Shown piece after piece: positions 42,226 through 51,930 of a stretch of 64,000 nucleotides of DNA (positions within the stretch are counted from its first letter, which is position 1; each line of letters opens with the position of its first letter). The notes beneath the pieces are model-generated. The model was not told where the DNA came from. It was given only the letters and a program-made list of their open reading frames with translations, and did not search any database. Source of the stretch: Paenibacillus ihbetae (GTDB taxonomy: Bacteria > Bacillota > Bacilli > Paenibacillales > Paenibacillaceae). The translations under genes and the position numbers were made by a program. The stretch lies in contig NZ_CP016809.1 of the NCBI RefSeq assembly GCF_002741055.1, positions 186,001 through 250,000 on the forward strand. The letters are read 5' to 3'.

Positions 42226-43629
42226 TTATTTTAGCGATGCTGGTACTTTTACACCGAGGAGCTTGCCCTCCGCTTGAATGATGATCATACCGTTTGTCAT
42301 TAGCGTGGATTCGTGTAAATCCGCACCCGTCTTTACTCTAAAAACCGGCTTAGCCGTCAACAAATTGATGCCAAGTAAAGTACCATTACGTTGAGCCCGA
42401 TATATTCCTTTCCCATACACGTCAATCTGGGCAGCTGGTGCATCGCTGTTCCATCCAATCACTTTGCCATTCACAAGTTTGGAACCGGCCAATCCGCCGG
42501 TATTTCTGTTCTGAAAAATCAGCCGTTCCTGCACGAGCCCGATCAATTCCCATTCTTCCCCATAGGGACGTTGAAATGTCCGTAGAGGAGCTAATCCTGA
42601 TTTATAGGTATCAAAATGGTATTCGGCCACTTTATCGCCCTGATCGATATATAACTTCCCTCCGGCCATAAACGAGCTGCCTCCACCATACTGATATGGC
42701 GGTTCTCCCGACAGTTTCCAGTTATATTCCCGAGTACCCTTCTTTTCACCGGTTTTCAGGTTAAACACATTGACGATCAATTTGCGGTCCGGCAATGACT
42801 GGTAATCAAACAACAGCGGAGAGTAATAATCAACCGAATAGACAAGACCGTCTTTGATTTGCAGCGCTTCTCCTTGACCGAAATCCTCCCATAGCTTCTT
42901 GCCCGTCTTCTTGTCATAAGCATTCAGTTGAATGGACGTAAGTGCTCCTTGTACAAAGAACGATCGCAGGACCACCCCATCCGCCTCGTGCAAGTACTTT
43001 GTTCCGTTACCTTCTCCCGCCGGCTCGTTCATTTTCCAGCGCAGCTTTCCTGTCTCCTTATCCAAGGCAAAGGTCATGCTCCCATTGATCGCATAGAGCG
43101 TGTCAGAAGTCGGAACCAATGCCTGCGTTCGGTAATCTGTATCAATCAAGATAGATGTTTTCGACTGCCATTTCAATTTTCCCGTTTTGGCATTCACGGC
43201 AAAGGGTCTTTGATCTGCGGATAGACCATAAATAACGCCTTGATCATACATAATATAAGGCTTCACGTCTTTACCGTAGCTCCAAAGCCGTTTCCCTGTC
43301 CTCGCATCGATTGCAATTAGCTTGTTCCCGGCAAATGTAAACACCTTGCCCTCTTCGGCAATGGCATGGTGTCCTGAGTAGGTCTCATCCATCTTGAGAT
43401 AGTTGTCCACCTGAGCCGTCCAGGAAGGCTTCAGCTCGGGAACAGTGAGCACGGAAGAAGGATGCCAATTACGGATCGAAATATCTGCACTTTCTGCGTT
43501 CGCCTGCGAAGGTAGTATGGACATTGCGCCTTGGATTGTAAGGGCTCCAGCGGCAATAACCGCGATTAGTCGCCGGAGCCGTTGATGGCTTTTTTTGTTC
43601 GTTAATCGGTTGTTCTTCATTTTACGCAT
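42226..43629 (-). CDS. Secreted PQQ-type beta-propeller protein
   Basis: 467 residues. Signal peptide about 1-45 with a long charged n-region (RLRRLIAVIAAGALTIQGAM, cleavage near SQANAES). The mature part is made of PQQ-like blade repeats: AIDARTGKRLWSYGKD, AVNAKTGKLKWQSK, ALDKETGKLRWKMNE, AYDKKTGKKLWEDFG. It has no catalytic residues that I can name; such proteins bind ligands or act as scaffolds outside the cell. GGGAGGACACGT precedes ATG 43629. It stands alone apart from a possible 46-aa frame upstream. Confidence 0.85.
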   Translation of the reverse strand: MRKMKNNRLTNKKSHQRLRRLIAVIAAGALTIQGAMSILPSQANAESADISIRNWHPSSVLTVPELKPSWTAQVDNYLKMDETYSGHHAIAEEGKVFTFAGNKLIAIDARTGKRLWSYGKDVKPYIMYDQGVIYGLSADQRPFAVNAKTGKLKWQSKTSILIDTDYRTQALVPTSDTLYAINGSMTFALDKETGKLRWKMNEPAGEGNGTKYLHEADGVVLRSFFVQGALTSIQLNAYDKKTGKKLWEDFGQGEALQIKDGLVYSVDYYSPLLFDYQSLPDRKLIVNVFNLKTGEKKGTREYNWKLSGEPPYQYGGGSSFMAGGKLYIDQGDKVAEYHFDTYKSGLAPLRTFQRPYGEEWELIGLVQERLIFQNRNTGGLAGSKLVNGKVIGWNSDAPAAQIDVYGKGIYRAQRNGTLLGINLLTAKPVFRVKTGADLHESTLMTNGMIIIQAEGKLLGVKVPASLK

Positions 43630-43682
43630 ACGTGTCCTCCCATAGGTATCATTTTCTTGTCACTAGACAATAAAACGCTTCA

Positions 43683-43823
43683 TCAAAGGGAAAAGTTACA
43701 TCCGAGTACCTTGATTTTATCTTCTATCGAACACTTACGATCTTCATCCCATACAACTGATATCTCGAAGGTTCCTTCTTCAAAGAAGAGAGGCAATCTA
43801 CCACAGATATTTTGAGCCGACAT
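43683..43823 (-). CDS. Possible small protein, 46 aa, unknown
   Basis: ATG 43823 is 7 bases after GGAGGT, a good ribosome site, and opens a 46-codon frame (MSAQNICGRLPLFFEEGTFE to VLGCNFSL). The same frame extends upstream to 43988 without a ribosome site. The sequence matches nothing I know, and could be a real small gene ahead of the propeller gene, a decayed gene end, or chance. The rest of the gap 43630-44140 holds only the promoter listed next. Confidence 0.35.
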   Translation of the reverse strand: MSAQNICGRLPLFFEEGTFEISVVWDEDRKCSIEDKIKVLGCNFSL

Positions 43824-44012
43824 TTGGTTACCTCCATTATCTCGTTGACCACTTGTTTCGATAACGGGACGATATCTCCTGCTGTCTAGTTCAGGCAGGT
43901 TTAAAAGGCAATGGTTCTGGGGTTTGGAGTTGATGATATCTCCGTCTATAAAAGGATGAACAAGTCCTTGAGGCAGTGTTGTCTCCACATATTTATAGAA
44001 AACTTAAAGACG

Positions 44013-44041
44013 TTGACTTTATATATGCCCCCACCTATAAT
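44013..44041 (+). promoter_or_regulatory. Sigma-A promoter of the plus-strand propeller gene
   Basis: TTGACT (44013-44018), 17-bp spacer, TATAAT (44036-44041), about 95 bp before the start codon. Confidence 0.88.
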
Positions 44042-44140
44042 CTACTTAAATTTTTTCCCACTATGGCACTTGAAAGGAGAGAGCAATCAACAAATATATC
44101 GAATAGCTTCTGAAATTGTCCATCTAAAAGGAGGAAATTC

Positions 44141-47100
44141 ATGAATTCCTGGATAAGAAAGACGGCTGTCCTGTTCGTTTATTCCTTGAGTGTAAGCTCG
44201 CTTGCGCCACTCGCATCTGGATTCGCCCAGAGCTCCGCCTGGATGATATCCAATTCCTCACCCGTCATTAACAACGCGGGCTTTGAAACCTTGGGAAGCG
44301 GTAGCGAAATACCGGGCTGGACCTATTATTGGTCCCCGCTGACGGACGAATATTCCATCTCGGTCACGGATTCCAAAAGCTATGAAGGCAGCTATGCTTT
44401 AAAGATGGTCGACGGCGGACCAAAATCGCTGGGATTAATCAGTTCTTCCTTTCCGGTCACCGAAGGCACCAGCTATGTCTCCTCCGTGAAAACCTGGCTG
44501 GAACAGGGCTCGGTGGCGATGATTGTATACTACTATGATGCTAATCATAAGGAAATCAGCAATAGCCGCGCCTCCATATCCTCCGTAAGCAGCGATTGGT
44601 TGGAACTTACGCATGAAGGCACCGCTCCGGCCGGAGCCGTTACGGCCAAGATTATGCTGTATTCCGGAACTGCCGGCCATAGTACCGCCTATTTCGACCA
44701 TATGACCGTATCCGCATCTACTGAAAACGATGTTCCCGTTGCCTTCGGAGATCCGATTGATCTGGGAGCTGCGACGAAAACGGTCAAAACAAGCGGAGCC
44801 GCCATGGCGAATGGCGAGGTTTATTTCGCAACGAATGGAACGCCTTCGACCTTTTATGCACTGGATGCCGCAACCGGCCAGGTCCTCTATTCCTCTCCGG
44901 TGCAAGGCGTGAACACGGTGTACGGTGTGGCATCCGGTTCCGACGGCAACGTATACCTGTCCGGCGTGGAGAACGGCATGCTGTATCGTTATTCTCCTAC
45001 TGCAAAAACGTTGGAGCCTGTGGGTGTCAACCCATCAGAAAAGCTGGTCTGGGATTTGGCGGCCACCACCGACGGTAAAATTTACGGGGCCACGTACCCT
45101 AATTCCAAGATCTTTGAGTATGACATTGCCTCCAATCAATTCCATGATCTCGGCAGCGTTCGAGAGGACGTCATGTACGCCCGTGGAATCGGTGTGACAG
45201 ACCATTATATCTATGTAGGAGTGGGGAATCCTGCTTATTTATACAGGATTGATCGACAAACAGGTGAAAAATCGGAAGTGAAGCTTCCGAACTCCGGAGC
45301 CAATGACATGATCGCCGACGTCTGGTCGTATAATGGAAAGCTGTTCGTGCGTTCCGGCGCTACTACCCTGTTTATTTTGGATGAAGAGACCGAAGAAGTG
45401 CTTCAATCTCTCCCTTGGCCTTCTCCAACCCGTTTTGACAGCATGATCTCCCCTCCTTCCCCGCTAGACCGTAATCTGGTGTATTTCCGGAACGTGGTTA
45501 ACAGTGAACTGGTCACCTATAATACGGCGACCAATGAAATTATCCCTTTAGAGGGTGTCGTTCTGCCCAATTCAACGGTCCGTGCCTATGATTGGGTCAC
45601 TCCGCAAACCGGGAATAAAGCCGGCAAGACCTTGCTGGCCATGGTAACAGAAAAGCTGGAATACGTGTTGTTTGATCCTGAAGATCAGTCGGTGGAGACC
45701 ATAATGCCTGAAATTGAAGCGGAAGGCATTGATATTCAGAGCCTGGAGATGGGACCGGACGGGAAATTGTATATGGGAGGCTTCCATACAGCCTTATCCA
45801 TTTTTGATCCAAAAACCAATGCCTATGAACTACAGGAACGCGTCTTTCCGCAAATCGAAGGGATCGGCTTTTTAAACGATAAGGTATATTTCGGCACCTA
45901 TGGTGGCGCTGTTATCTACAGATACGATCCAACCCAGCCGTACAAGAAAGACACCAATCCTTCGCTCGCATTCAACATTGAGGATGGTCAGAGCAGGCCG
46001 TTCGCTTTCGCTGCTGGCGAGGACCAGCTGTTCATCGGAACAATCGCCGACTATGGTCTCGTTAAAGGGGCATTGACTATGTACGATGAACCAACCGATA
46101 CCTGGACCACCATTCCCGATATTGTGGAGAATCAAAGCGTGATGTCCGTTGCTTATAAAGACGGACTGGTCTATGGAGGAACAACGATCCATGGAGGCGG
46201 AGGCTCGTCCCCCGCGGCTTCGGAAGCCAAAATGTTCATTTTTGATCCCAAAACCAAAAGCAAAGTCAAGGAATTCTCTCCCGCGATCCCCGGCATGGCA
46301 TCACATCAGCTGATCGGCGACCTGAAGGAAGGACCTGACGGACTTTTATGGGGCGTAACGTGGGGGAAGACCGCTTCAGGTACCACCGTTTATTCCGTGT
46401 TCGCCATGGACGCAGCTTCACAGGTGATCGAAAAGAGCAAGCTGTTATATCCCAACACGCCGTCCGGAAGTACATGGAGACCTTATTTTCTCCGTTTTGG
46501 CGAAGATGGCCTGCTCTACACCACGGTCGGACGTACATTAACGGTTATCCACCCGGAAACGATGGAATCCAAGAAAATAGCCGACAGCGTCAATCTCATG
46601 ACCTTGGCGGAAGATGGGGGCATTTATTATGCGGAAGGCTCCCATCTCAAGAAGCTCCCTGTCGCATTGGAAGAAGTCGCATTGAAGCTGGATACGTCGG
46701 TACTCACTGCTGGAGAGCAGGCACAGCTTACAATGAGCGGAACCCTGTTTAATGGAAAAGCCGCAGACTTGGCTCAAGCTTCGATCAACTACAAGAGCTC
46801 AGATGAAGGCATCGTTACCGTGTCCGATACCGGGTCCATTCAAGCGATCCGTGCAGGGCAGGCAGAAGTTCAAGCCACGGTTGTTCTGAACGGGGTCACC
46901 GTTCGTTCCAACTCGGTAGCGGTGGAAGTCCGTGAAAATGCCGCACAATTGGCGGAAAAGCTTCGTCAGGAATTTAATCTTCGCATGGCTTCGGGCGAAA
47001 TCCTCAAACCACTTGAGAGTCAATTGGCCAACAGCCTGAAGCAGACCGAGCATCACTTGCTCAAAAGTCAAGCCGATCAGGCCATCCACCATCTTGAGAA

Positions 47101-47221
47101 ATTCACCCGGAGTCTTGAGGATCCGAAAATGAATGCGTATATCGTTCCGGCCGCAAAGGATGCATTGCTGCTCCAAGCAGCGAAGCTGCTGGATATCTTA
47201 AATCAGCAATTGGACAGCTGA
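44141..47221 (+). CDS. Secreted CBM/beta-propeller/Big2 protein, paralogue of 60553-63381
   Basis: 1026 residues. Signal peptide about 1-30; a CBM4/9-like jelly roll about 40-195 (NNAGFETLGSGSEIPGWTYY, TAYFDHMTV); a large propeller about 205-845 made of SMP-30/PQQ-like blades (GSDGNVYLSGVENGMLYRYS, TTDGKIYGATYPNSKIFEYD); a Big2-type domain about 850-935 (VSDTGSIQAIRAGQAEVQA); and a C-terminal helical bundle to 1026. The second protein at 60553-63381 has the same plan and similar blade motifs. Probably a cell-surface or secreted glycan-binding protein, or a lyase of unknown type. AAAGGAGGAAATTC precedes the ATG. Monocistronic. Confidence 0.85.
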   Translation: MNSWIRKTAVLFVYSLSVSSLAPLASGFAQSSAWMISNSSPVINNAGFETLGSGSEIPGWTYYWSPLTDEYSISVTDSKSYEGSYALKMVDGGPKSLGLISSSFPVTEGTSYVSSVKTWLEQGSVAMIVYYYDANHKEISNSRASISSVSSDWLELTHEGTAPAGAVTAKIMLYSGTAGHSTAYFDHMTVSASTENDVPVAFGDPIDLGAATKTVKTSGAAMANGEVYFATNGTPSTFYALDAATGQVLYSSPVQGVNTVYGVASGSDGNVYLSGVENGMLYRYSPTAKTLEPVGVNPSEKLVWDLAATTDGKIYGATYPNSKIFEYDIASNQFHDLGSVREDVMYARGIGVTDHYIYVGVGNPAYLYRIDRQTGEKSEVKLPNSGANDMIADVWSYNGKLFVRSGATTLFILDEETEEVLQSLPWPSPTRFDSMISPPSPLDRNLVYFRNVVNSELVTYNTATNEIIPLEGVVLPNSTVRAYDWVTPQTGNKAGKTLLAMVTEKLEYVLFDPEDQSVETIMPEIEAEGIDIQSLEMGPDGKLYMGGFHTALSIFDPKTNAYELQERVFPQIEGIGFLNDKVYFGTYGGAVIYRYDPTQPYKKDTNPSLAFNIEDGQSRPFAFAAGEDQLFIGTIADYGLVKGALTMYDEPTDTWTTIPDIVENQSVMSVAYKDGLVYGGTTIHGGGGSSPAASEAKMFIFDPKTKSKVKEFSPAIPGMASHQLIGDLKEGPDGLLWGVTWGKTASGTTVYSVFAMDAASQVIEKSKLLYPNTPSGSTWRPYFLRFGEDGLLYTTVGRTLTVIHPETMESKKIADSVNLMTLAEDGGIYYAEGSHLKKLPVALEEVALKLDTSVLTAGEQAQLTMSGTLFNGKAADLAQASINYKSSDEGIVTVSDTGSIQAIRAGQAEVQATVVLNGVTVRSNSVAVEVRENAAQLAEKLRQEFNLRMASGEILKPLESQLANSLKQTEHHLLKSQADQAIHHLEKFTRSLEDPKMNAYIVPAAKDALLLQAAKLLDILNQQLDS

Positions 47222-47244
47222 GCACTACCACTACAGATATGCCT

Positions 47245-47276
47245 AAACAGCGTGTACCTATCGGTACGCGCTGTTT
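47245..47276. terminator. Hairpin between convergent genes
   Basis: AAACAGCGTGTACC/GGTACGCGCTGTTT pairs over 14 bases (one T-G) around TATC. It lacks a long T tract on either strand; it probably ends the propeller transcript. Confidence 0.65.
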
Positions 47277-47285
47277 GCATCCGAC

Positions 47286-47855
47286 TTAATAATCCAGCAG
47301 CCGACCATGATCATGCCACGAACCGTACATTTTGTTTGCTCTCGTGTTGGCTATGAACTTTTCCAATCTGCTGCTAAATAATGCCGGCTGATTTTTGACA
47401 CTCTGAATCGTATCGATCCGAACTCTTTTGTATAGATCCGGAAATGCCATAAAGTTCTCATATACTTGCTGCTCCTCTTGTATCCTTCGCTCTATAGCCT
47501 CATCTATTTTAAAAGCATCGGGATCCATATCAGGAAGTACCCGTCTTCCCTCCTCTCTCATGTATCCCAGTTTTTCGAGACGGCGGACCCGCTCTTTATT
47601 CAGTTCCGTCCAGGAGCTTTTTTTGCTTCTGGGAGAGAGTCTCTGTGCCAGCCCGATTTCAGAGATTTTCTTCTTGACGCTGTCGATCCATCCAAAACAC
47701 AGAGCTTCTTCAACCGCATCCAAATACAGCAGCTTGTCTGGACTAGGTGTCATTCCAACGATTACCCAACAGGACTTCTCTGTTCTGCTGTGTGCCAGCA
47801 GCCATGCCCTCAATTCTTCTCTCGAGCTTCCCGAAATTAGATTTTCTAGCTCCAT
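47286..47855 (-). CDS. YdeI/OmpD-associated family protein
   Basis: 189 residues. Family segments: LRAWLLAHSRTEKSCWVIVG, YLDAVEEALCFGWIDSVKKK, RLSPRSKKSSWTELNKERVRRLEKLG and the C-terminal YKRVRIDTIQ region. It is a cytosolic protein with no established enzymatic role. ATG 47855 closely follows AAAGGAGG. It appears monocistronic. Confidence 0.85.
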   Translation of the reverse strand: MELENLISGSSREELRAWLLAHSRTEKSCWVIVGMTPSPDKLLYLDAVEEALCFGWIDSVKKKISEIGLAQRLSPRSKKSSWTELNKERVRRLEKLGYMREEGRRVLPDMDPDAFKIDEAIERRIQEEQQVYENFMAFPDLYKRVRIDTIQSVKNQPALFSSRLEKFIANTRANKMYGSWHDHGRLLDY

Positions 47856-47962
47856 CCATCCTCCTCCTTTCTAAGCTCGAAGAGGTCGAATCCCTGGTTC
47901 ATCCTTTTCAACGTCTCCTCTTTTCTTCTTGCGGGTTATAATGATGTCCCTGTAGTTAGCAT

Positions 47963-47999
47963 AAAAAAGGATATATGACAGCGTATCGTCATATATCCT
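47963..47999 (-). terminator. Terminator downstream of the DUF2935 gene
   Basis: Perfect 12-bp stem AGGATATATGAC/GTCATATATCCT followed by TTTTTT on the minus strand. It lies 127 bases past the DUF2935 stop; the sequence between holds no supported gene. Confidence 0.82.
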
Positions 48000-48125
48000 C
48001 ATAAAGTTTGTGCACTTATGGTCAACCGTTATATATGATCCCTTATAGTGCAGGAATCTATAAACTCTCGACTGCACTTTCAAATAAAGTAAAGCAGATT
48101 TATATCCCTTGCAATCCGGTATCCA

Positions 48126-48920
48126 TCAACCGGAGACACGAGGCTTTGTCGGGTCGCAGTTCGGGCTCTGTATTTCACCCAAATCAGCCAGTTTGGACAG
48201 ATAATAGCATTCTTCCCGATACATGTGGTCAGGCATTAACGGATTAATCCGATCCAGGACCTCCCCGCTTAGCTCAAGCTCCTCAAGCTCCGCTAGGAAG
48301 TGCATGAACACCTTCATTTCCAAGTTGATATCCGCGTGGAATTTGTTCATCGCCGGGAAGTCCTTCAGATGGGTCCGTAAATAACCGACCATTTCAACGG
48401 CCTTCACATAAAAGCCCTCAAAATCCTTCTGGAACGCCATACTTTTCGCAATCAACGACTTCTCCGCAAAATCCAAATCGGCTGCGATGCTTGCCGCATG
48501 ACCGAAGGCATCCTGGAGCCAGAGCAGATCGTGATGCAGCGCATGAAAACGGGGAACGCCTCGGCCTTCAAGAAGCGACTCCAGTATCCGCTGGTATTCC
48601 TCCAATTCGTTTACCATATGATTCACGAACGAAGGCGTCAGAAGCAGGTCTATCCTGCCCGCGAGCTGACGTTCCAGCAGATTCAGCTTGAACTCGCGCA
48701 GTTCATGCACGGCATGACTGGCTTCTTGCGTCAATTTGTCGATAAAAGCAGATGCATCAGGTCGCCTTGCCTCGCCAAGAAGGGTATCGAACTTATCTCT
48801 TAACCGTTCAGCAATCGCAACATCCGTTTTTTCCTTCGGTGAAAGTGCAGTAAAAATAAACCGGCAGTGGTCGCCAAGAATCTGCAGCCAAAACCGGTGT
48901 TCATACAAGGGGTCACTCAT
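48126..48920 (-). CDS. DUF2935 (ferritin-like, putative metal-binding) protein
   Basis: 264 residues, two repeated four-helix halves as usual for DUF2935: EHRFWLQILGDHCRFI and FHADINLEMKVFMHFLAELEELELSGEVL, with recurring Glu/His ligand pairs (EHRFW, DHCR, HADI). It is found in Bacillus and Clostridium relatives as a cytosolic di-metal protein of unknown role. GGAGGAGGCAAGGCGG precedes ATG 48920. Stand-alone gene. Confidence 0.88.
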   Translation of the reverse strand: MSDPLYEHRFWLQILGDHCRFIFTALSPKEKTDVAIAERLRDKFDTLLGEARRPDASAFIDKLTQEASHAVHELREFKLNLLERQLAGRIDLLLTPSFVNHMVNELEEYQRILESLLEGRGVPRFHALHHDLLWLQDAFGHAASIAADLDFAEKSLIAKSMAFQKDFEGFYVKAVEMVGYLRTHLKDFPAMNKFHADINLEMKVFMHFLAELEELELSGEVLDRINPLMPDHMYREECYYLSKLADLGEIQSPNCDPTKPRVSG

Positions 48921-49058
48921 CCGCCTTGCCTCCTCCCGCAGCCTTTATTCTCCAGAAATATATGCTGCTGCAGGCGGAGTAGACCAGAGACTGACCAAAC
49001 ATATGGAAAAGGCATTCCCTCGTAAAGCCATGCTGCATAATCTTGTGCATGGTTATGT

Positions 49059-50585
49059 TCATCTAGGTTTTCTAGTAAGGATCAGTAACATGATATAAAT
49101 ATAATAGATTGCACTTAAAGCAAGTAAGCTGTAAAACAAAGCGGCGACCGACGTTGGTGCCCACACGTTAATAAATCCCCAAGTTACCCCTCCAAGCAGC
49201 ATGTTCGGAGCTTTGATCAAGAGCAGGATCACGATGGTTACGGATAATGTGTGTAAGTTTATCCATAAAGCTCTTTTTAAATTCAAAGGCCTATTGATTC
49301 GTTGTTTTCGGATTGTCATTGAAATAACCCTCACCGATAGGAGCAGGAGCAAGACTCCAATAGCCGCAATAGCAGCCAATATGTAGGTTAATATCTGATC
49401 CAATTGCTGATAGCTGTCAGCATGACGGTTCGCTGCTTCTCTGCCTTCCCATATATTCATAACTCCCTGTCCTATGGCTGTTGTGAAGCTTGATTTCATA
49501 TTGGCCAGAATCGCCACGCCTACTTGTTCGTCAGGCTTCAATATGAAATAGGAACTGAACGTCGGATTCTCGCCGGTATGCAGCAGATATGATTGTCCTG
49601 AGCCATGTTGAACTCCCCATCCAGCAGCATAATGCGTATTCTGGTCGAAGGGCTCGACGGAAAGATCGGGCTCGTGCGATTGTTGAATAAGGTACTGCTC
49701 AATCTCGCGCGTTGAAATTTGGCCTAATTGGAGCTGTAACCATTTTGCGATATCATTGGAATTACTAACTATATAACCGGCAGGGATGTTCCCTCTGTAT
49801 TCAGGTGCGTTGTACGCCTGTTCCTTCATAAATCCTAGTTTATAACCGGTTGCGATTGCCCCGGATTGAAGCTGATGCAGCCCAGCGTAAGAGTCCTTCA
49901 TCCCGATCGGGTCTAGAATATGCTGCTTTATGTACAGGTCGTAAGGCTGTTTGGTTACGCGCTCTATCACATATCCCAGCACATCGTAATTGATGGTCGC
50001 GTACTCAAATGAGCTGCCCGGCTTACGATTTAACGGCTGATCCAGCAAGGTTCTGACCGTTAGCTCAAGTGCGTTATCGGCTTTGCTTTCCGGAATCTTG
50101 ACGATCGTATTTGAAGCAATCCCGCTGGTGTGATGCATCAATTGATCCAATGTGATCGACTGAAGCTCTCCATTATATTTTAGCTCTAACCACGGAATAT
50201 AGCTCCGAACATCATCGGACCGCTTTAATTGTCCCTTCTGTTCCAGCTGCAAGATGGCGAGCGCCGTAAATGCTTTCGTAGTGGAGCCGATCTCAAACAA
50301 TGTATGGGGCGTAACTTTGGTTTTGGTCTTAACGTCCGCGTAGCCAAATCCTTTTTGATATACGGTTTTTCCCTTCTCCACGATAACAACTGAAATTCCT
50401 GGAATTTTACTCAGCTCTTGCTGCTCCTGGATAAAACGCTCGATTTGTGGAATCCGGTCATTGGCTTCGGCACGAGCGATACTTGGCATTGCTGCGGACA
50501 AGAGCAGACAGGCTACAACGAAGAACATGCAACTTTGGATTCGTAATGATCCACGGGTTAGTTCTTTTCCATTAACATTTTCCAA
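49059..50585 (-). CDS. Membrane-anchored serine hydrolase, class C beta-lactamase/PBP4* family
   Basis: 508 residues from TTG 50585 (GAGGAG 8 bases upstream); the frame extends to 50660 without a ribosome site. Signal peptide or anchor about 15-40, catalytic domain about 45-390 with the nucleophile in GSTTKAF (S101-K104), and four C-terminal membrane helices. The second motif, usually YSN, reads YAT here (FEYATINYDVLG), so the family Asn is replaced by Thr, while HTG is kept near LLHTGENPTF. It acts outside the membrane, as a D-Ala peptidase, an esterase, or neither. A long inverted repeat abuts its ribosome site. Confidence 0.85.
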   Translation of the reverse strand: MENVNGKELTRGSLRIQSCMFFVVACLLLSAAMPSIARAEANDRIPQIERFIQEQQELSKIPGISVVIVEKGKTVYQKGFGYADVKTKTKVTPHTLFEIGSTTKAFTALAILQLEQKGQLKRSDDVRSYIPWLELKYNGELQSITLDQLMHHTSGIASNTIVKIPESKADNALELTVRTLLDQPLNRKPGSSFEYATINYDVLGYVIERVTKQPYDLYIKQHILDPIGMKDSYAGLHQLQSGAIATGYKLGFMKEQAYNAPEYRGNIPAGYIVSNSNDIAKWLQLQLGQISTREIEQYLIQQSHEPDLSVEPFDQNTHYAAGWGVQHGSGQSYLLHTGENPTFSSYFILKPDEQVGVAILANMKSSFTTAIGQGVMNIWEGREAANRHADSYQQLDQILTYILAAIAAIGVLLLLLSVRVISMTIRKQRINRPLNLKRALWINLHTLSVTIVILLLIKAPNMLLGGVTWGFINVWAPTSVAALFYSLLALSAIYYIYIMLLILTRKPR

Positions 50586-50596
50586 TTGGCTTTCTC

Positions 50597-50632
50597 CTCG
50601 CTTTATATTTAATAAGCATAATATAAAGCGAG
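50597..50632. repeat. 13-bp perfect inverted repeat abutting the serine hydrolase ribosome site
   Basis: CTCGCTTTATATT and AATATAAAGCGAG flank a 10-base spacer. The left plus-strand arm touches GAGGAG of the minus-strand gene. It could be a repressor dyad over the promoter or an RNA hairpin blocking translation. Confidence 0.75.
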
Positions 50633-50675
50633 TGTCCAATACCGTGCCATCGATTGACATGACAATCCTCGGTTG

Positions 50676-50699
50676 GGATGTGACAAATCCGTCACATCC
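50676..50699. repeat. 9-bp inverted repeat after the S41-type gene
   Basis: GGATGTGAC-AAATCC-GTCACATCC lies 4 bases past the stop at 50704 and 91 bases before the serine hydrolase start. No T tract follows. It could be an operator for the downstream gene or a weak terminator. Confidence 0.6.
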
Positions 50700-50703
50700 T
50701 CTA

Positions 50704-51930
50704 CTAGATATCCCTTTGAGCTAGCTCAAGCGCTGTCTCAAGGACAATGTCCCGTTTCTGGTATAGGTATTCTCTTCGATTAGATACCTCGACATCGGGG
50801 GTTATGCCAACGCCTTCAAACGAATCACCGTTTGGGAAGAATGTGCGGATCGCACCAACCATCACCGTAATGCTGCCATCGTCGAAGCTTTTTATGAAAG
50901 GCTGGCCGGTAGAACCGAAGGTCCGCTCTCCAATGATGGTCGCACGACCGTTATCGATGAATGGCATGGTGAAGTCCTCAGCGGCCGAGCCGGTAAAGCG
51001 ATCGACTAAGATGAATAGCTTTCCGGAGTAACTATTTTCATGCGAAGACGTAACATAATCCGATCTATATACGGCATACCGATAGTCCATTTCGAACTGA
51101 ATGTCTGCATTCGGATGCCTTCTTCTTAAGAATTCAGGATGACGTGCTTGTTCGTTCCACCAGCGAAAGGGCTCATTCATGAGCGCATTGATCAATTGAT
51201 CAGGAGTAGTACCGCCTCCATTCCCTCGTACATCGATGATAAGGCAAGGAGCGTTATGAAATGCTTCGAGAAGCTCTAAAGCTCTCGCCTCATATTTGGG
51301 CTGATTGAAGCTTGGGATATGTATATATGCCACTTCATTAAGAGCTATCCATCCTCCGGTGGTTTCCTCAAGAAGTTGAGCTTCAAAATCTACGGGCCGC
51401 CGCTGAATATGTATAGTTTTAGCACTCCCTTGCTCATCCTCGATTAGAACCTCAACTTCATTCTCTTTGTAAAGATGAGAGAAATAATAAGGAAACCGAC
51501 CGATCATCGAACGCCAATCCGTAATCCCTGTGATTCGGCTCAATTCATACAACCAATCCCTTATTGGCCTACCTGCTATAGTCTTCAATTCGTCACCGGG
51601 CTGCATTAAACCTGAGCCGTCTTCTGCCACCACCCAAGCCCCGACCAGCTCAGTCAATGAAAGATGAACCATGCCTCCAAAGGGAAAAGGCGCTGCCCGA
51701 TCATAATAATTCGAATGCCCATTGCGAAGTCTGCCGAAAAACTCCCACATCACGAACTGGAAATCAACACGGTTATCCGCGGATGCCGCTTTCCTGAAAA
51801 ATTCGTCGGCTAGATCACTAAGCTCATCCGGATCTATTAACGCATTCTCCCAGTGTGCAAATGCTTTTTCCGTAAGTCTTATGGCTTCCGATAAAATAAA
51901 TAGCCGCTGTTCTAATGATAGCTCTTTCAA
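50704..51930 (-). CDS. S41 (tail-specific/CtpA-like) peptidase-fold protein
   Basis: 408 residues, TTG start at 51930 with GAGGAG 9 bases upstream. An N-terminal helical region about 1-75, a PDZ-like segment about 85-170 (GLMQPGDELKTIAGRPIRDW), and the S41 core about 190-400 (CLIIDVRGNGGGTTPDQLI, the nucleophile Ser in DRFTGSAAEDFTMPF, then GERTFGSTGQP and FEGVGITPDVEV). The general-base Lys that normally follows the Ser is not evident, so activity is uncertain. No signal peptide is seen, so it is probably cytosolic. Possibly one operon with the serine hydrolase. Confidence 0.85.
   Translation of the reverse strand: MKELSLEQRLFILSEAIRLTEKAFAHWENALIDPDELSDLADEFFRKAASADNRVDFQFVMWEFFGRLRNGHSNYYDRAAPFPFGGMVHLSLTELVGAWVVAEDGSGLMQPGDELKTIAGRPIRDWLYELSRITGITDWRSMIGRFPYYFSHLYKENEVEVLIEDEQGSAKTIHIQRRPVDFEAQLLEETTGGWIALNEVAYIHIPSFNQPKYEARALELLEAFHNAPCLIIDVRGNGGGTTPDQLINALMNEPFRWWNEQARHPEFLRRRHPNADIQFEMDYRYAVYRSDYVTSSHENSYSGKLFILVDRFTGSAAEDFTMPFIDNGRATIIGERTFGSTGQPFIKSFDDGSITVMVGAIRTFFPNGDSFEGVGITPDVEVSNRREYLYQKRDIVLETALELAQRDI

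Noticed and set aside
47871..48083. Minus-strand 70-residue frame between the YdeI-like and DUF2935 genes
   Set aside because: It contains the perfect terminator stem at 47968-47999 and has no ribosome site.
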